Below the pieces are notes generated by a model that saw only the letters and a list, made by a program, of their open reading frames with translations, had not been told where the DNA came from and searched no databases. A stretch of 64,000 nucleotides of DNA from Lysobacter niastensis. Its GTDB lineage: Bacteria > Pseudomonadota > Gammaproteobacteria > Xanthomonadales > Xanthomonadaceae. The stretch is from contig NZ_JADLZT010000002.1 of the NCBI RefSeq assembly GCF_015453285.1, positions 372,001 to 436,000 of the forward strand. Reading direction: 5' to 3'. Below, in pieces: positions 34,857 to 43,510 of the stretch. Within the stretch, counting starts at the first letter, position 1. Every line of letters begins with the position of its first letter. The position numbers and the translations under genes are program-made.

Positions 34857-35977
34857 CCGCGATGCTCCAGCGCCAGGTATTCGGCCGATTGCATTTCGAT
34901 CAGGCGCGAGGCGGTGCGCTCGAATGCGTGTGCGAGTTTGTTGCCCGTGTACAGCGCCGGCGGCGCGGCCGCGGCGGTGCAGACCAGGTTGACGTGGCGG
35001 TCGTAGAGCTCGTCGATCAGGTGCACGAAGCGGCGTGCCGGATCGTCGTTGAGGCCGTCGAACAGCGGAATGCCGCCCACCAGCACGGTGTGGCACTCGG
35101 TGGCGATCTCGATGTAGTCGCTGGCCGCGCGCGGGCCTTCGCACAAAGCGGAGAAGTCGAACCAGGCATGGCCTTCGGCCAGCGCGCGCACCGGGATCTC
35201 GCGGCCGTCGATCACCAGCGGGCCCTGCTCGTGCGGACAGGTCGCGGTCAATCCGTGCCAGCGTTCGCCCAGCCATGCATCGGAGTTCGCATCGAGCGGC
35301 GTGCGGTAGACCGGCGAGCGCGTCAGCGCGCGCAACCGGTAATCCTGTGCGCTGTCGAGGTACAGCACGCGGCAATGCTTCTCGATCTGCGCGATCGCCG
35401 GGAGGAAGCGTTCGCGCTGCAGACCGTCCTTGTAGAGGTTCTTCGGCTCGGTGTTGGACGTCGTGACCAGCGCCACGCCCTCGGCGAACAGATGCTCGAG
35501 CAGGCGGCCGAGCAGCATCGCGTCGCCGATGTCGTTGACGAAGAACTCGTCCAGCACCAGCACGCGCAGCTTGCGGCCCCACTCGCGCGCGATCGTCACC
35601 AGCGGATCGCGCTCGCCGGCATGCATGCGCAGCTGCGCATGCACTTCGCGCATGAAACGGTGGAAGTGCGTGCGGCGCTTCTGCGCGAAGGGCAACGCGT
35701 CGTAGAACAGGTCGATCAGGAAGGTCTTGCCGCGCCCCACGCCGCCCCACAGGTACAGGCCGGGCGGTACCTCGTTCTTCTTGCCGAGCAGGCCGTCCAG
35801 CCAGCCGCGTCGCGGCGGCTCGAGCAAGGCTGCGTGGATGCGGTCGAGTTCGCGCAGAGCGGGATGCTGCGCGCGGTCGTCGTTCCAGTCGCCACTGGCG
35901 ACGCCCGCGGCGTAGGCCGCAGACGGCGCCTGCTGGTTCAATGCAGGCTCGCGCAGCGCCGCGTTCGATGCGTTCAT
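34853..35977 (-). CDS. zapE: Cell division ATPase ZapE (AFG1 family)
   Basis: A 374-residue AAA-type ATPase that associates with the FtsZ ring. Walker A is GGVGRGKTFLIDLF, Walker B is LRVLVLDEFFVNDIGDAMLL, and sensor-like residues lie in GVALVTTSNTEPKNLY and DGLQRERFLPAI. The C-terminal part has FIHLIDELYDRHVNL in the form RRFVHLIDELYDRHVNL. ATG 35977 (MNASNAALREPA) is preferred to an upstream ATG. It overlaps both neighbours by four bases (alpha/beta hydrolase upstream, lipoprotein downstream), giving a tight three-gene operon. Confidence 0.95.
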   Translation of the reverse strand: MNASNAALREPALNQQAPSAAYAAGVASGDWNDDRAQHPALRELDRIHAALLEPPRRGWLDGLLGKKNEVPPGLYLWGGVGRGKTFLIDLFYDALPFAQKRRTHFHRFMREVHAQLRMHAGERDPLVTIAREWGRKLRVLVLDEFFVNDIGDAMLLGRLLEHLFAEGVALVTTSNTEPKNLYKDGLQRERFLPAIAQIEKHCRVLYLDSAQDYRLRALTRSPVYRTPLDANSDAWLGERWHGLTATCPHEQGPLVIDGREIPVRALAEGHAWFDFSALCEGPRAASDYIEIATECHTVLVGGIPLFDGLNDDPARRFVHLIDELYDRHVNLVCTAAAAPPALYTGNKLAHAFERTASRLIEMQSAEYLALEHRG

Positions 35978-36681
35978 GCGGGATCGGTGGCTTGCGGAAT
36001 GACCGGCGGCAGGTAATTGCGGACGCCGCATTTGATCGCGCCGCGCAGGTCGATCAGACGGCGATGGAAGAAATGGCTGGTGTCGGGCATGCGAACCAGC
36101 TCAGGCGGCTGGCGCCGCTGCTTGAGGCTGTCGATCCAGGCGTACACGGCCTGCGGATCAACGATCTCGTCGGCATCGCCCTGGATGATCAGCCACGGGC
36201 AATCCGGCGTGGCGAGCGTGCTGAAATCCCAGTTGCGGCCGGCGGCCGGCGGCGCGATCGAGATCAGCATGCCGGGCTTGAGCTCGGCCGCGCATTTGAT
36301 GGTGATGTACGAGCCGAAACTGAAGCCGGCCAGCCACAGCTGCGCATCAGGACGTTGCTGGCGCACCCACGCCACGACGGCGCGCAGGTCGTCGGCCTCG
36401 CCTTCGCCATGATCGAAGCTGCCGCTCGATGCACCGGTGCCGCGGAAGTTGAAGCGCACCGTGGCGATGCCACTCTCTCGCAGCGCGCGCGCCGCCATCG
36501 TCACGACCTTGTTGTGCATCGTGCCGCCGTCGGTGGGCAACGGATGGCAGACGACGGCGACCACCGGGCGCGGCGGTGCTTCGGGCGCTTCGACGATCGC
36601 CTCCAGCGCGCCGGCCGGGCCGTCGAGCATCAGCGTCGTGGTGGCATCGGTCGGGAAGGCGGGTTGCATCATCGCGAACAT
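35974..36681 (-). CDS. Alpha/beta hydrolase
   Basis: A 235-residue alpha/beta hydrolase of the dienelactone hydrolase-like type that is frequently annotated alongside zapE. It has the oxyanion segment VVAVVCHPLPTDGGTMHNKV, FRGTGASSGSFDHGEGEADD and the nucleophile motif LAGFSFGSYI with Ser in GFSFG, then DADEIVDPQAV and the late His in PDTSHFFHRR. The start could be ATG 36681, 36672 or 36669. Its stop overlaps the zapE ATG by four bases. Substrate unknown. Confidence 0.9.
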   Translation of the reverse strand: MFAMMQPAFPTDATTTLMLDGPAGALEAIVEAPEAPPRPVVAVVCHPLPTDGGTMHNKVVTMAARALRESGIATVRFNFRGTGASSGSFDHGEGEADDLRAVVAWVRQQRPDAQLWLAGFSFGSYITIKCAAELKPGMLISIAPPAAGRNWDFSTLATPDCPWLIIQGDADEIVDPQAVYAWIDSLKQRRQPPELVRMPDTSHFFHRRLIDLRGAIKCGVRNYLPPVIPQATDPA

Positions 36682-36760
36682 GATACGGGCAGTCGCATTC
36701 AGGTCCCGTAATCCTGCGCTTCATCCAGCGCTTCAAATTGGGCTTTCAAAGAGTGTCACC

Positions 36761-38461
36761 TCAACGGTGCATGTCGAAGCCGAGCAGCAGCGGGTCGTGA
36801 TCGGAACTGCGCCACGGGCCGTCGCCGCCGTCGCGGTAGCCCGAGGTCTCCGGTTCGTCGGCATTGCTGTGCCACTCCGCCGCGCCGCGCAGCCGGGCCG
36901 ACAGCGACGGGCTGAGCAGGGCGTGGTCCAGGCGGCCGATCCGTCCGTCGTAGACATAGCTGTAGGGGGAGGCGACTCCCGCCACGGCGAAGGCGTCTCG
37001 CCAGCCGGCATCGGCCAGCGTGCGCACCGGCGATTCCTGTGCGTAGGCGTTCAGATCGCCGACGATGATCGCCAGATCGCTTCCGGATTTCGTCGGATCG
37101 CTCTTCAGCCAGGCATCCAGCCGGCGCGCCGATTCGGTGCGCGTGGCGTTCCAGCAGGCGGCGCCGTCGTGCTGGTCGCGGTCGGCCCCTTCGGCACCGC
37201 TGCATCCCTTGGACTTGAAGTGGTTGGCCGCCACGACGAAGGCCGGGCCAGAAGCGCGGCCGCGCTGCAGCGGCACGAACGCCTGCGCCATCGGCACCCG
37301 GCTGTGCGGACCGAACGGGCCGCCTTCCAGCGTGGCGGGCTTGCCCTGCGGCCGTACGCGGCCAGCGCGGTAGATCAGGCCGACACGGATCGGGTTGTCG
37401 CCCGGCCCCTGCCCGGCATTCACCGGGCGCCAGTCGCCGCCATCGGCGTTGAGCGCCGAGACCAGCGAGGCCAGGCTGGATTCGGGACCGTAACCGTCGT
37501 TCTCCAGCTCCATCAGTGCGACAACGTCGGCATCGAGTCCACGCAGCGTCGCGACATGCTTGGCCAGCTGCGCCGCCAACTCGGCCGGGCTGCGCGCGCC
37601 GCGCGGGGTCGGGAAGCCGCCGCCGTGACCATCGCCGTTGAACAGGTTTTCGAGATTGAGCGCGGCCACGCGCAGGTTGCCTTCGACCTGCGGAGGCTGC
37701 GGACGGCTTGCGGGCAGCAACTCCGGCGTGACGCTCAGATGCAGGCCGCGACCTGCGTCCGACTCGTCGAGCACGCCGGCCACGCGCTGCAACCGGCTGC
37801 CGGTGCGCGCATGGCTCATCGCGGCCGGCCAAACATCCGGAGTCGCCTGCAGCCACACCTGGCGTCGGCCGTTGTCGGACTCGACGGCGCGCCATTGGGC
37901 GCTGCCGGGTGCGGTGCGCTCGGACGCCTGCCACGGACGTTCCCCTAGGCTGGCGAGGACCCGGCCTCGGCGCTCGAGTTCATGGCTGCCGTCGAGGTTC
38001 AGCGGTTCGGTGAACCTCACCGACATGCCCTCGTAGCGTTCCCAGTCGGCGGGAGTGCCGGTCAGGTCGACGACCGCGGCCGTGCCCTGCCCCAGCTCGC
38101 GAACCTGCGGATGCAGCAGCGCGGTGCGCGTGCCGCCGCCTGCGGGTTGTTCGGCGACCTCGCCGCTGACCTGCACGCGATCGCCCGGAGTGACTGCCGA
38201 CAACCCTTGCGGATCGTCTACCCACAGCGCGTCGGACGTGGCGTCATCGCCATCGCCCGCGTCCTGCAGGAACCAGCCCCCGCCCGCTTTCAATGTCACC
38301 ACGCCTGCGACGGTGACGCGCTCGGCGACACGGGGGCTGGCCGCATCGCGGCCCTGCACCGTGCCGATGGCGACGACGCGGTTCGGCGACAGCGCGGCGG
38401 TGCTGCAGCCGATCAGCAGGCAGGAAGCGAGCGCGGCGGACAGCGGTCGGATGCGGGGCAT
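36761..38461 (-). CDS. ExeM/NucH-type extracellular endonuclease lipoprotein
   Basis: A 566-residue secreted DNase of the ExeM/NucH family. It has a lipoprotein-type signal (PLSAALASCLLIGCSTAA; lipobox LIGC), an N-terminal OB-fold-like region (RVTVAGVVTLKAGGGWFLQD, then PADWERYEGMSVRFTEPLNL) and a C-terminal endonuclease/exonuclease/phosphatase domain with NLENLFNGDGHGGG, ADVVALMELENDGYGP, VVAANHFKSKGC, AIIVGDLNAYAQESPV, RLDHALLSPSL and SSDHDPLLLGFDM, all metal or catalytic motifs in place. Such nucleases can degrade extracellular DNA in biofilms or for phosphate use. ATG 38461 begins the signal peptide. Confidence 0.93.
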   Translation of the reverse strand: MPRIRPLSAALASCLLIGCSTAALSPNRVVAIGTVQGRDAASPRVAERVTVAGVVTLKAGGGWFLQDAGDGDDATSDALWVDDPQGLSAVTPGDRVQVSGEVAEQPAGGGTRTALLHPQVRELGQGTAAVVDLTGTPADWERYEGMSVRFTEPLNLDGSHELERRGRVLASLGERPWQASERTAPGSAQWRAVESDNGRRQVWLQATPDVWPAAMSHARTGSRLQRVAGVLDESDAGRGLHLSVTPELLPASRPQPPQVEGNLRVAALNLENLFNGDGHGGGFPTPRGARSPAELAAQLAKHVATLRGLDADVVALMELENDGYGPESSLASLVSALNADGGDWRPVNAGQGPGDNPIRVGLIYRAGRVRPQGKPATLEGGPFGPHSRVPMAQAFVPLQRGRASGPAFVVAANHFKSKGCSGAEGADRDQHDGAACWNATRTESARRLDAWLKSDPTKSGSDLAIIVGDLNAYAQESPVRTLADAGWRDAFAVAGVASPYSYVYDGRIGRLDHALLSPSLSARLRGAAEWHSNADEPETSGYRDGGDGPWRSSDHDPLLLGFDMHR

Positions 38462-38589
38462 GGCGGCGTGGCGAAGGGAAAGGCGCGCATTATCGCCACA
38501 GCCTGCGACGCCGGGTTGACCGTTCGCGGTGATGCGAGGCCGCGCCATCGCCAGAACGCGACCGTCAGAACACGATCGTCAGAAACCAC

Positions 38590-38611
38590 AACGCCGCCCG
38601 GAGGCGGCGTT
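38590..38611 (-). terminator. Terminator hairpin after the cytochrome c gene
   Basis: Nine-base arms AACGCCGCC (38590-38598) and GGCGGCGTT (38603-38611) with a 4-base loop lie 23 bases after the cytochrome stop codon. The minus-strand side is followed by GTGGTTTCTG, weakly U-rich. Confidence 0.65.
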
Positions 38612-38634
38612 GGTATCGGCAAGCCCGAGAGGGC

Positions 38635-39150
38635 TTACTTCAGGTTTCCAATCATCCAGTCGACCGTGGCGATGACCTGCTCGTCGGTGAGGGCCGGGTT
38701 GCCGCCCTTCGCCGGCATCACGCCGGCCGAGCCGGTGAAACCTTCGATGGCGTGCTTGTGCAACGTGTCCGTGCCCTGGGCGATGCGCGCGGCCCAATGG
38801 GCCTTGTCCATCGTCGGAGCACCGCCGGCGCCGGAGGTGTGGCAGCCCGTGCACAGGTTGTTGAAGATCACCGAGCCATCCTTGGTGCCGCCGTAAGCGA
38901 CCTGCGAGGCGGCCTTCGCGGCAGCGGCGGCAGCGGCGGCCTGCTGGGAGGCGGCACCGGTGGCGCCGGCATAGACCGCGCCAACCGGGGCGATGCGCTG
39001 CATCTGGCGCTTGGCGACGTCCGGGTTGATCTCGGCCGGCAGCTGGCCGTGGATGATCATCGCGCCGACGATGAGGCCGGCGGTGACGAGCACCAGGAAG
39101 CCGATCACCATCGAGAATTTCTTCAGGAATTCAAGGTCGTAATTGCGCAC
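38635..39150 (-). CDS. Membrane-anchored cytochrome c5-type protein
   Basis: A 171-residue class I cytochrome c. After a short cytoplasmic N-terminus (VRNYDLEFLKKFSMVIG) comes a membrane helix of about residues 12-34, then an Ala-rich linker (QQAAAAAAAAKAASQ) and a heme domain with CTGCH in NNLCTGCHTSGAGGAPTM and an axial Met in SAGVMPAKGGNPALTDEQ. I set the start at GTG 39150, with AGGTGG five bases upstream. It probably carries electrons to a terminal oxidase or other periplasmic reductase. Confidence 0.88.
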   Translation of the reverse strand: MRNYDLEFLKKFSMVIGFLVLVTAGLIVGAMIIHGQLPAEINPDVAKRQMQRIAPVGAVYAGATGAASQQAAAAAAAAKAASQVAYGGTKDGSVIFNNLCTGCHTSGAGGAPTMDKAHWAARIAQGTDTLHKHAIEGFTGSAGVMPAKGGNPALTDEQVIATVDWMIGNLK

Positions 39151-39283
39151 AAACCCACCTAGCTCACCAGTTGCGCATGCTCGAGCGGGCACGCGACGCC
39201 AAAATCAAGAGACCGCACGAGTGCGGCCGCGCGCCAGTATAAAGCCGCTCTCCGGCCCGGCACAGCAGGCCTGGACACAGGAG

Positions 39284-39360
39284 TGGCGCGCCCGGAGGGA
39301 TTCGAACCCCCGACCAATGGCTTCGGAAGCCACTACTCTATCCGGCTGAGCTACGGGCGC
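39284..39360 (-). tRNA. tRNA-Arg (anticodon CCG), CCA encoded
   Basis: The minus strand folds as a full cloverleaf: acceptor GCGCCCG/CGGGCGC, D arm GCTC/GAGT, anticodon arm with loop TTCCGAA (anticodon CCG, reading CGG), and T arm with the GGTTCGAAT-type loop. The discriminator is G and the 3' CCA is encoded (39284-39286). It stands alone, between the cytochrome c gene and ubiA. Confidence 0.97.
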
Positions 39361-39484
39361 CTGGCTGTTACCCGGCGACCTGGAACCAGCGCCACGCGGG
39401 GCTGGCATTCTAGCGGCAAAAGCACGCCCGCGTGCTGCTGCCGGCAGCCCGAGAGCCCATCCGCGTCCCCCAATCTGCTGAAAC

Positions 39485-40390
39485 ATGAGCTACGAACGCT
39501 TCGAAGTCCCGATCATCCCCGCATGGAAGACGCGACTGTCGCTGTACTGGCAACTGGTGCGCGGCGATCGCCCGATCGGCTGGCTGCTGTTGCTGTGGCC
39601 GACCTGGTGGGGCCTGTGGCTGGCCGCCGAGGGCATGCCGCCGTGGTGGACGCTGGTCGTGTTCACGCTGGGCGTATGGCTGACACGTTCGGCGGGCTGC
39701 GTGATCAACGACTACGCCGACCGCTGGCTGGACCCGCATGTCGAACGGACCAAGGGGCGTCCGCTGGCGACCGGTGCCGTGCGCGGCCGCGAGGCGCTGG
39801 CGGTGTTCGCGGTGCTGATGCTGGTCGCGTTCGGACTGGTGCTGACCCTCAATCGCCTGACCGTCTACCTGAGCTTCATCGGCGTGCTGCTGGCGGCCAG
39901 CTATCCCTACCTCAAGCGCCATACCTACCTGCCCCAGGTCTACCTCGGCCTGGCTTTCGGCTGGGGCATCCCGATGGCGTTCGCCGCCATCCGCGGCGAA
40001 GTGCCGCCGGTCGCGTGGCTGCTGTACGTGGCCAACATCCTGTGGTCGACGGCGTACGACACCTGGTACGCCATGGTCGACCGCGACGACGACCTGCGCA
40101 TGGGCAGCAAGTCCACCGCGATCTTGTTCGGTGACCTCGACCTGGTCGCCATCGGCGTGCTGTACGGCCTGTTCTTCATCGCGCTGGCGCTGGTGGGCCA
40201 GCGGACAGGGCTCGGTACGTACTACTGGGCCGGACTGGCGGCAGCGGCGGTGCTGGTGGCCTACGAGTTCGTCATCGCCCGCAGCCGTCAGCGCGAGGCG
40301 TGCTTCCGCGCGTTCCTGCACAACCATTGGGTGGGTCTGGCGGTGTTCGCCGGTTTCGCTGCCGATCTGGCGTTGCGCCCCGCGGCGTGA
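39485..40390 (+). CDS. ubiA: 4-hydroxybenzoate octaprenyltransferase
   Basis: UbiA attaches the polyprenyl chain to 4-hydroxybenzoate in ubiquinone biosynthesis, in the inner membrane. The 301-residue protein has about eight helices and the two Asp-rich, Mg-pyrophosphate-binding motifs: [20 protein letters not shown] and [16 protein letters not shown]. The N-terminus [20 protein letters not shown], then [20 protein letters not shown], matches the family. ATG 39485 is a normal start. No ubiC is visible upstream. Confidence 0.96.
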   Translation: MSYERFEVPIIPAWKTRLSLYWQLVRGDRPIGWLLLLWPTWWGLWLAAEGMPPWWTLVVFTLGVWLTRSAGCVINDYADRWLDPHVERTKGRPLATGAVRGREALAVFAVLMLVAFGLVLTLNRLTVYLSFIGVLLAASYPYLKRHTYLPQVYLGLAFGWGIPMAFAAIRGEVPPVAWLLYVANILWSTAYDTWYAMVDRDDDLRMGSKSTAILFGDLDLVAIGVLYGLFFIALALVGQRTGLGTYYWAGLAAAAVLVAYEFVIARSRQREACFRAFLHNHWVGLAVFAGFAADLALRPAA

Positions 40391-40400
40391 GCACGCGCGG

Positions 40401-40952
40401 TCAGAACCGCTTCGTGAACCTGCGCAGGCGCCATCCCGCGACGATCTGCAGTGCGCCATAGATCAGCGCGGCCAAACCTATCCAGATCGTGACCAGGACC
40501 AGGCCCGCGCCCGGGTAGGCGATGAACACGATGCCCAGCACGATCGCGATCACGCCGCTGAAGGCCAGCATCCATTCGTTGTCGATCTCCTTGCGCACGC
40601 GGATGGCGAACACGATGCGGAAGATGCCGGCGATGATCAGCCACACCGCCAGGAACATCAGCAACACGCCGGCCGTCGCGACAGGATTGAGGATCGCCAG
40701 GCCGCCGAACAGGATCGACGTCAGCGCGTAGAGCGCCAGCCAGCCCTTCGGGATGGGCGTGTCCTTGCGGAACAGCGCGATCACGCTGATCACGCCCTCG
40801 GCCAGCGCCATCACGCCGAATGCCCACGCCAGCGATACCGCGGTGCGCGCCGGCCACGCGAACGCGGACAGCGCGAACAGCACCGCGATCACGCCGAACA
40901 CGAGCAGCACCCACGCGCTGCGATTGATCCCCGTCAGCACACCGGTCTTCAT
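40401..40952 (-). CDS. HdeD family membrane protein
   Basis: A 183-residue inner membrane protein with six predicted helices in three paired repeats: SAWVLLVFGVIAVLFALSAF, FGVMALAEGVISVIALFRK, WLALYALTSILFGGLAILNP, VATAGVLLMFLAVWLIIAGI, EWMLAFSGVIAIVLGIVFIA and YPGAGLVLVTIWIGLAALI. This is the HdeD/DUF308 fold; HdeD aids acid resistance in E. coli. ATG 40952 gives MKTGVLTGINRS. It diverges from the RidA-like gene with 170 bases between. Confidence 0.92.
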   Translation of the reverse strand: MKTGVLTGINRSAWVLLVFGVIAVLFALSAFAWPARTAVSLAWAFGVMALAEGVISVIALFRKDTPIPKGWLALYALTSILFGGLAILNPVATAGVLLMFLAVWLIIAGIFRIVFAIRVRKEIDNEWMLAFSGVIAIVLGIVFIAYPGAGLVLVTIWIGLAALIYGALQIVAGWRLRRFTKRF

Positions 40953-41122
40953 GGCAGCCCCTCGACTGGTTGGCTGCGGCACGCGCCGCAGGCCGGGGCA
41001 GCGTGGCGGCAGCCCCGTTAAGGCGGAGCGATGAACGGGGGCAGGGTGGTGACTTCCGGCGCAGGTGCGGGCGCCGTGTCCGCGCTCCAATCCCGGTTCC
41101 AACCACCGCCACGGAGTCCGCC

Positions 41123-41632
41123 ATGCGCCACGTCCGGCCGCTGCTCGTCCTTGGGTTTGCACTGCTGTCCTTGCCGGCAGCCGCGCAACAGGCGCCCGTT
41201 CGCGAACACCTGGCACCGTCAGGGTGGGAGGGCTCGTACCACGGGCTGCACTACACGCCGGTGGTACGCATCGGCGACCGCGTCATCGTGTCGGGCATTC
41301 CGGCCAGCGAAGGCGAGACCGACGAGGACAAAATCCGCTGGGCGTTCCAGCAGCTGGAAGCGCACCTGAAGACGGCCGGTGCCACGCTGGAGGATGTCGT
41401 GGAGCTGCAGAGCTTCCACGTCTCGACCGGCCACGAGGACTTCCGCCGCCGGGTCGAGCCGGTGCTCAAGGTGCATCGCGAGTTCTTCAAGGACCATTAC
41501 CCGGCCTGGACGGCGGTCGGGACTACCGCGCTGTTCTCCAAAGGCGCGCCGATGGAGATCCGCGCCGAGGCGATCGTCGGTTCCGGCGCCCGCGCCCGCG
41601 CCGATATCCCCGAACCCAAGGCCAAGCGCTGA
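41123..41632 (+). CDS. Exported RidA-like protein lacking the imine-deaminase arginine
   Basis: A 169-residue RidA/YjgF-fold protein with a Sec signal peptide (MRHVRPLLVLGFALLSLPAA, then AAQQA), whereas RidA itself is cytoplasmic. The fold is shown by DRVIVSGIPASEGETDEDKI, AFQQLEAHLKTAGATLEDVV and YPAWTAVGTTALFSKGAPME. At the place where active RidA has Arg105, before a conserved V and the LP motif, this protein reads PAWTAVG, so the catalytic Arg appears to be replaced by Trp. It probably belongs to a Rid subgroup without deaminase activity. It converges on comF with two bases between. Confidence 0.86.
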   Translation: MRHVRPLLVLGFALLSLPAAAQQAPVREHLAPSGWEGSYHGLHYTPVVRIGDRVIVSGIPASEGETDEDKIRWAFQQLEAHLKTAGATLEDVVELQSFHVSTGHEDFRRRVEPVLKVHREFFKDHYPAWTAVGTTALFSKGAPMEIRAEAIVGSGARARADIPEPKAKR

Positions 41633-41634
41633 CA

Positions 41635-42363
41635 TCAGGGCACGCGTGCGCAGACCCACAGGTCCACGCGCGCAACGCCGGCACGGAGCAGGGCGGAAGC
41701 GGCCGCGTGCGCGGTGGCGCCGGTGGTCATGACATCGTCGACCAGCGCCACATGCGCCGGCAGCCCGCGACCTGCGTCGGCCGAGAAGGCGCCGCGCAGG
41801 TTGCGGCGGCGCTGCGATGCATTGAGACGGGACTGTGCGGCGGTGGCGCGGATCCGCCGCAGCAGGTCTGTGCGCAATGGCAGGTCGAGATGGCGTGCGA
41901 GCGGCCGGGCCAGCTCGAGTGCCTGGTCGTAGCCGCGTTCGCGTAGCCGGCCGGTGTGCAGCGGTACCGGCACCAGCGCCTGCGGCCGTTCGGCGGCAAC
42001 CAGTTCCGAGGCCATCAACGCCGAAAGCAGCCGGGTGCTGGCCAGGTCGCCGTGGAACTTGGCGCGTGGCAGCAACCGGTCGAGCGGAAACCCGTAGACG
42101 AAGACGGCGCGGGCGGAGGCCTGCGGGGGCGGGCGTCGTAGGCAGGCGCCGCAGATCTCCGCACCGTCCGGCAGGGGGAGCCCGCATCGGCGGCAGGCGT
42201 TCCGGTTGAACGGCAGGGCGTCCCGGCAGTCCGCGCACAGGTCCAGGCCGTCCACGCCCGCGCATTCACAAAGCAGGCAACGCGGCGGCCACAGGGCCAA
42301 ACCGAGCCGGGACAGCCAGCTGTAAACCTGGGCGCGCCCTGTTTGGTTGACAGTGGAGGGCAT
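41635..42363 (-). CDS. comF: ComF family amidophosphoribosyltransferase-like protein
   Basis: A 242-residue ComF protein. The N-terminus carries two Cys-pair zinc motifs ([18 protein letters not shown] and [18 protein letters not shown]), followed by the phosphoribosyltransferase domain with the PRPP loop [18 protein letters not shown]. ComF is needed for DNA uptake and processing in transformation in several bacteria. The start at ATG 42363 ([12 protein letters not shown]) places the BirA operator inside the first codons; its ATG shares bases with a possible plus-strand ATG in CATG. It diverges from bioB. Confidence 0.9.
   Translation of the reverse strand: MPSTVNQTGRAQVYSWLSRLGLALWPPRCLLCECAGVDGLDLCADCRDALPFNRNACRRCGLPLPDGAEICGACLRRPPPQASARAVFVYGFPLDRLLPRAKFHGDLASTRLLSALMASELVAAERPQALVPVPLHTGRLRERGYDQALELARPLARHLDLPLRTDLLRRIRATAAQSRLNASQRRRNLRGAFSADAGRGLPAHVALVDDVMTTGATAHAAASALLRAGVARVDLWVCARVP
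42320..42353 (+). promoter_or_regulatory. BirA operator controlling the biotin operon
   Basis: CTGTAAACC (42320-42328), 16 bases, then GGTTGACAG (42345-42353). This is the biotin repressor consensus TTGTAAACC-N15/16-GGTTTACAA, with 8 of 9 and 7 of 9 bases matched. The right half contains TTGACA, a perfect -35 hexamer for bioB; no strong -10 is visible. It lies 60 bases before the bioB ATG and inside comF codons 4-15. Confidence 0.85.
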
Positions 42364-42412
42364 GCTTTCCAGACTGCCCGGCCTGTATTGCCGCCTCCGT
42401 CGGAAATCCCCC

Positions 42413-43507
42413 ATGACAGCCGTCAGCGAAACCGCTTCCCCGTCCTCGATCCCGCGCCACGACTGGTCCCGCGCCGAAGTGCGCGCCCTGTTCGACCTGT
42501 CGTTCCCGGAGCTGCTGCACCGCGCCGCGAGCGTGCACCGCGCCAACTTCGATCCGGCCGAGGTCCAGGTCAGCACGCTGCTGTCGGTGAAGACCGGCGG
42601 CTGCCCGGAGGATTGCGGCTACTGCCCGCAGGCAGCGCGCTATCACACGGGCGTCGAGGCGACCAAGCTGATGTCGACCGAAGCCGTGGTCGAGAAGGCC
42701 AAGCAGGCCAAGGCCGCCGGCGCCTCGCGCTTCTGCATGGGCGCGGCCTGGCGTTCGCCGAAGGACCGCGACATCCCGAAGGTCGCCGCCATGATCTCCG
42801 AAGTGAAGGCGCTCGGCCTGGAGACCTGCGCCACGCTGGGCATGCTGTCTGGCGAGCAGGCCAAGGCGCTCCGCGAGGCGGGCCTGGACTACTACAACCA
42901 TAACCTCGACACCGCGCCGGAGTTCTACAACCAGATCATCCATACGCGCGAGATGCAGGACCGCCTCGACACGCTGTCGCACGTGCGCGATGTCGGCATG
43001 AAGACCTGCTGCGGCGGCATCGTCGGCATGGGCGAGTCGCGCGAACAGCGCGCCGGCCTGCTGCAGACCCTGGCCAACCTGCCGGCGCATCCCGACTCGG
43101 TGCCGATCAACCGCCTGGTGCAGGTAGAAGGCACGCCGCTGGCCGGCACCGACCAGCTGGATCCGTTCGAATTTGTGCGTTCCATCGCAGTTGCGCGCAT
43201 CCTGATGCCGCGTTCGATGGTGCGTCTGTCGGCGGGCCGCGAAACGATGAGCGACGAGCTGCAGGCCCTTTGCTTCCTGGCCGGCGCCAACTCGATCTTC
43301 TACGGCGAGAAATTGCTGACGACCGGTAACCCCGACACCGAGCGCGACATGGCATTGTTTGCGCGACTGGGCTTGAAGCCCATGGCACTGGTTGAACAGG
43401 GGAGCACCGTGCACGCCGACATCATCGAGACGCCTGTGGAAGCAGGCGCCGGCTCCATGAGCGCTGATTCCTGCAGCATTGCCTGCGCGCCGTCCTGCGC
43501 GGCCTGA
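42413..43507 (+). CDS. bioB: Biotin synthase
   Basis: BioB is a radical SAM enzyme that inserts sulfur into dethiobiotin. The 364-residue protein has the cluster motif CPEDCGYC (Cys64, Cys68, Cys71) and the family signatures [80 protein letters not shown] and [21 protein letters not shown]. It ends with an unusual Cys-rich tail ([13 protein letters not shown]) whose role is unknown. I chose ATG 42413 over ATG 42362, which would overlap comF. It is the first gene of the operon and is controlled by the BirA operator at 42320. Confidence 0.97.
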   Translation: MTAVSETASPSSIPRHDWSRAEVRALFDLSFPELLHRAASVHRANFDPAEVQVSTLLSVKTGGCPEDCGYCPQAARYHTGVEATKLMSTEAVVEKAKQAKAAGASRFCMGAAWRSPKDRDIPKVAAMISEVKALGLETCATLGMLSGEQAKALREAGLDYYNHNLDTAPEFYNQIIHTREMQDRLDTLSHVRDVGMKTCCGGIVGMGESREQRAGLLQTLANLPAHPDSVPINRLVQVEGTPLAGTDQLDPFEFVRSIAVARILMPRSMVRLSAGRETMSDELQALCFLAGANSIFYGEKLLTTGNPDTERDMALFARLGLKPMALVEQGSTVHADIIETPVEAGAGSMSADSCSIACAPSCAA

Positions 43508-43510
43508 GCC

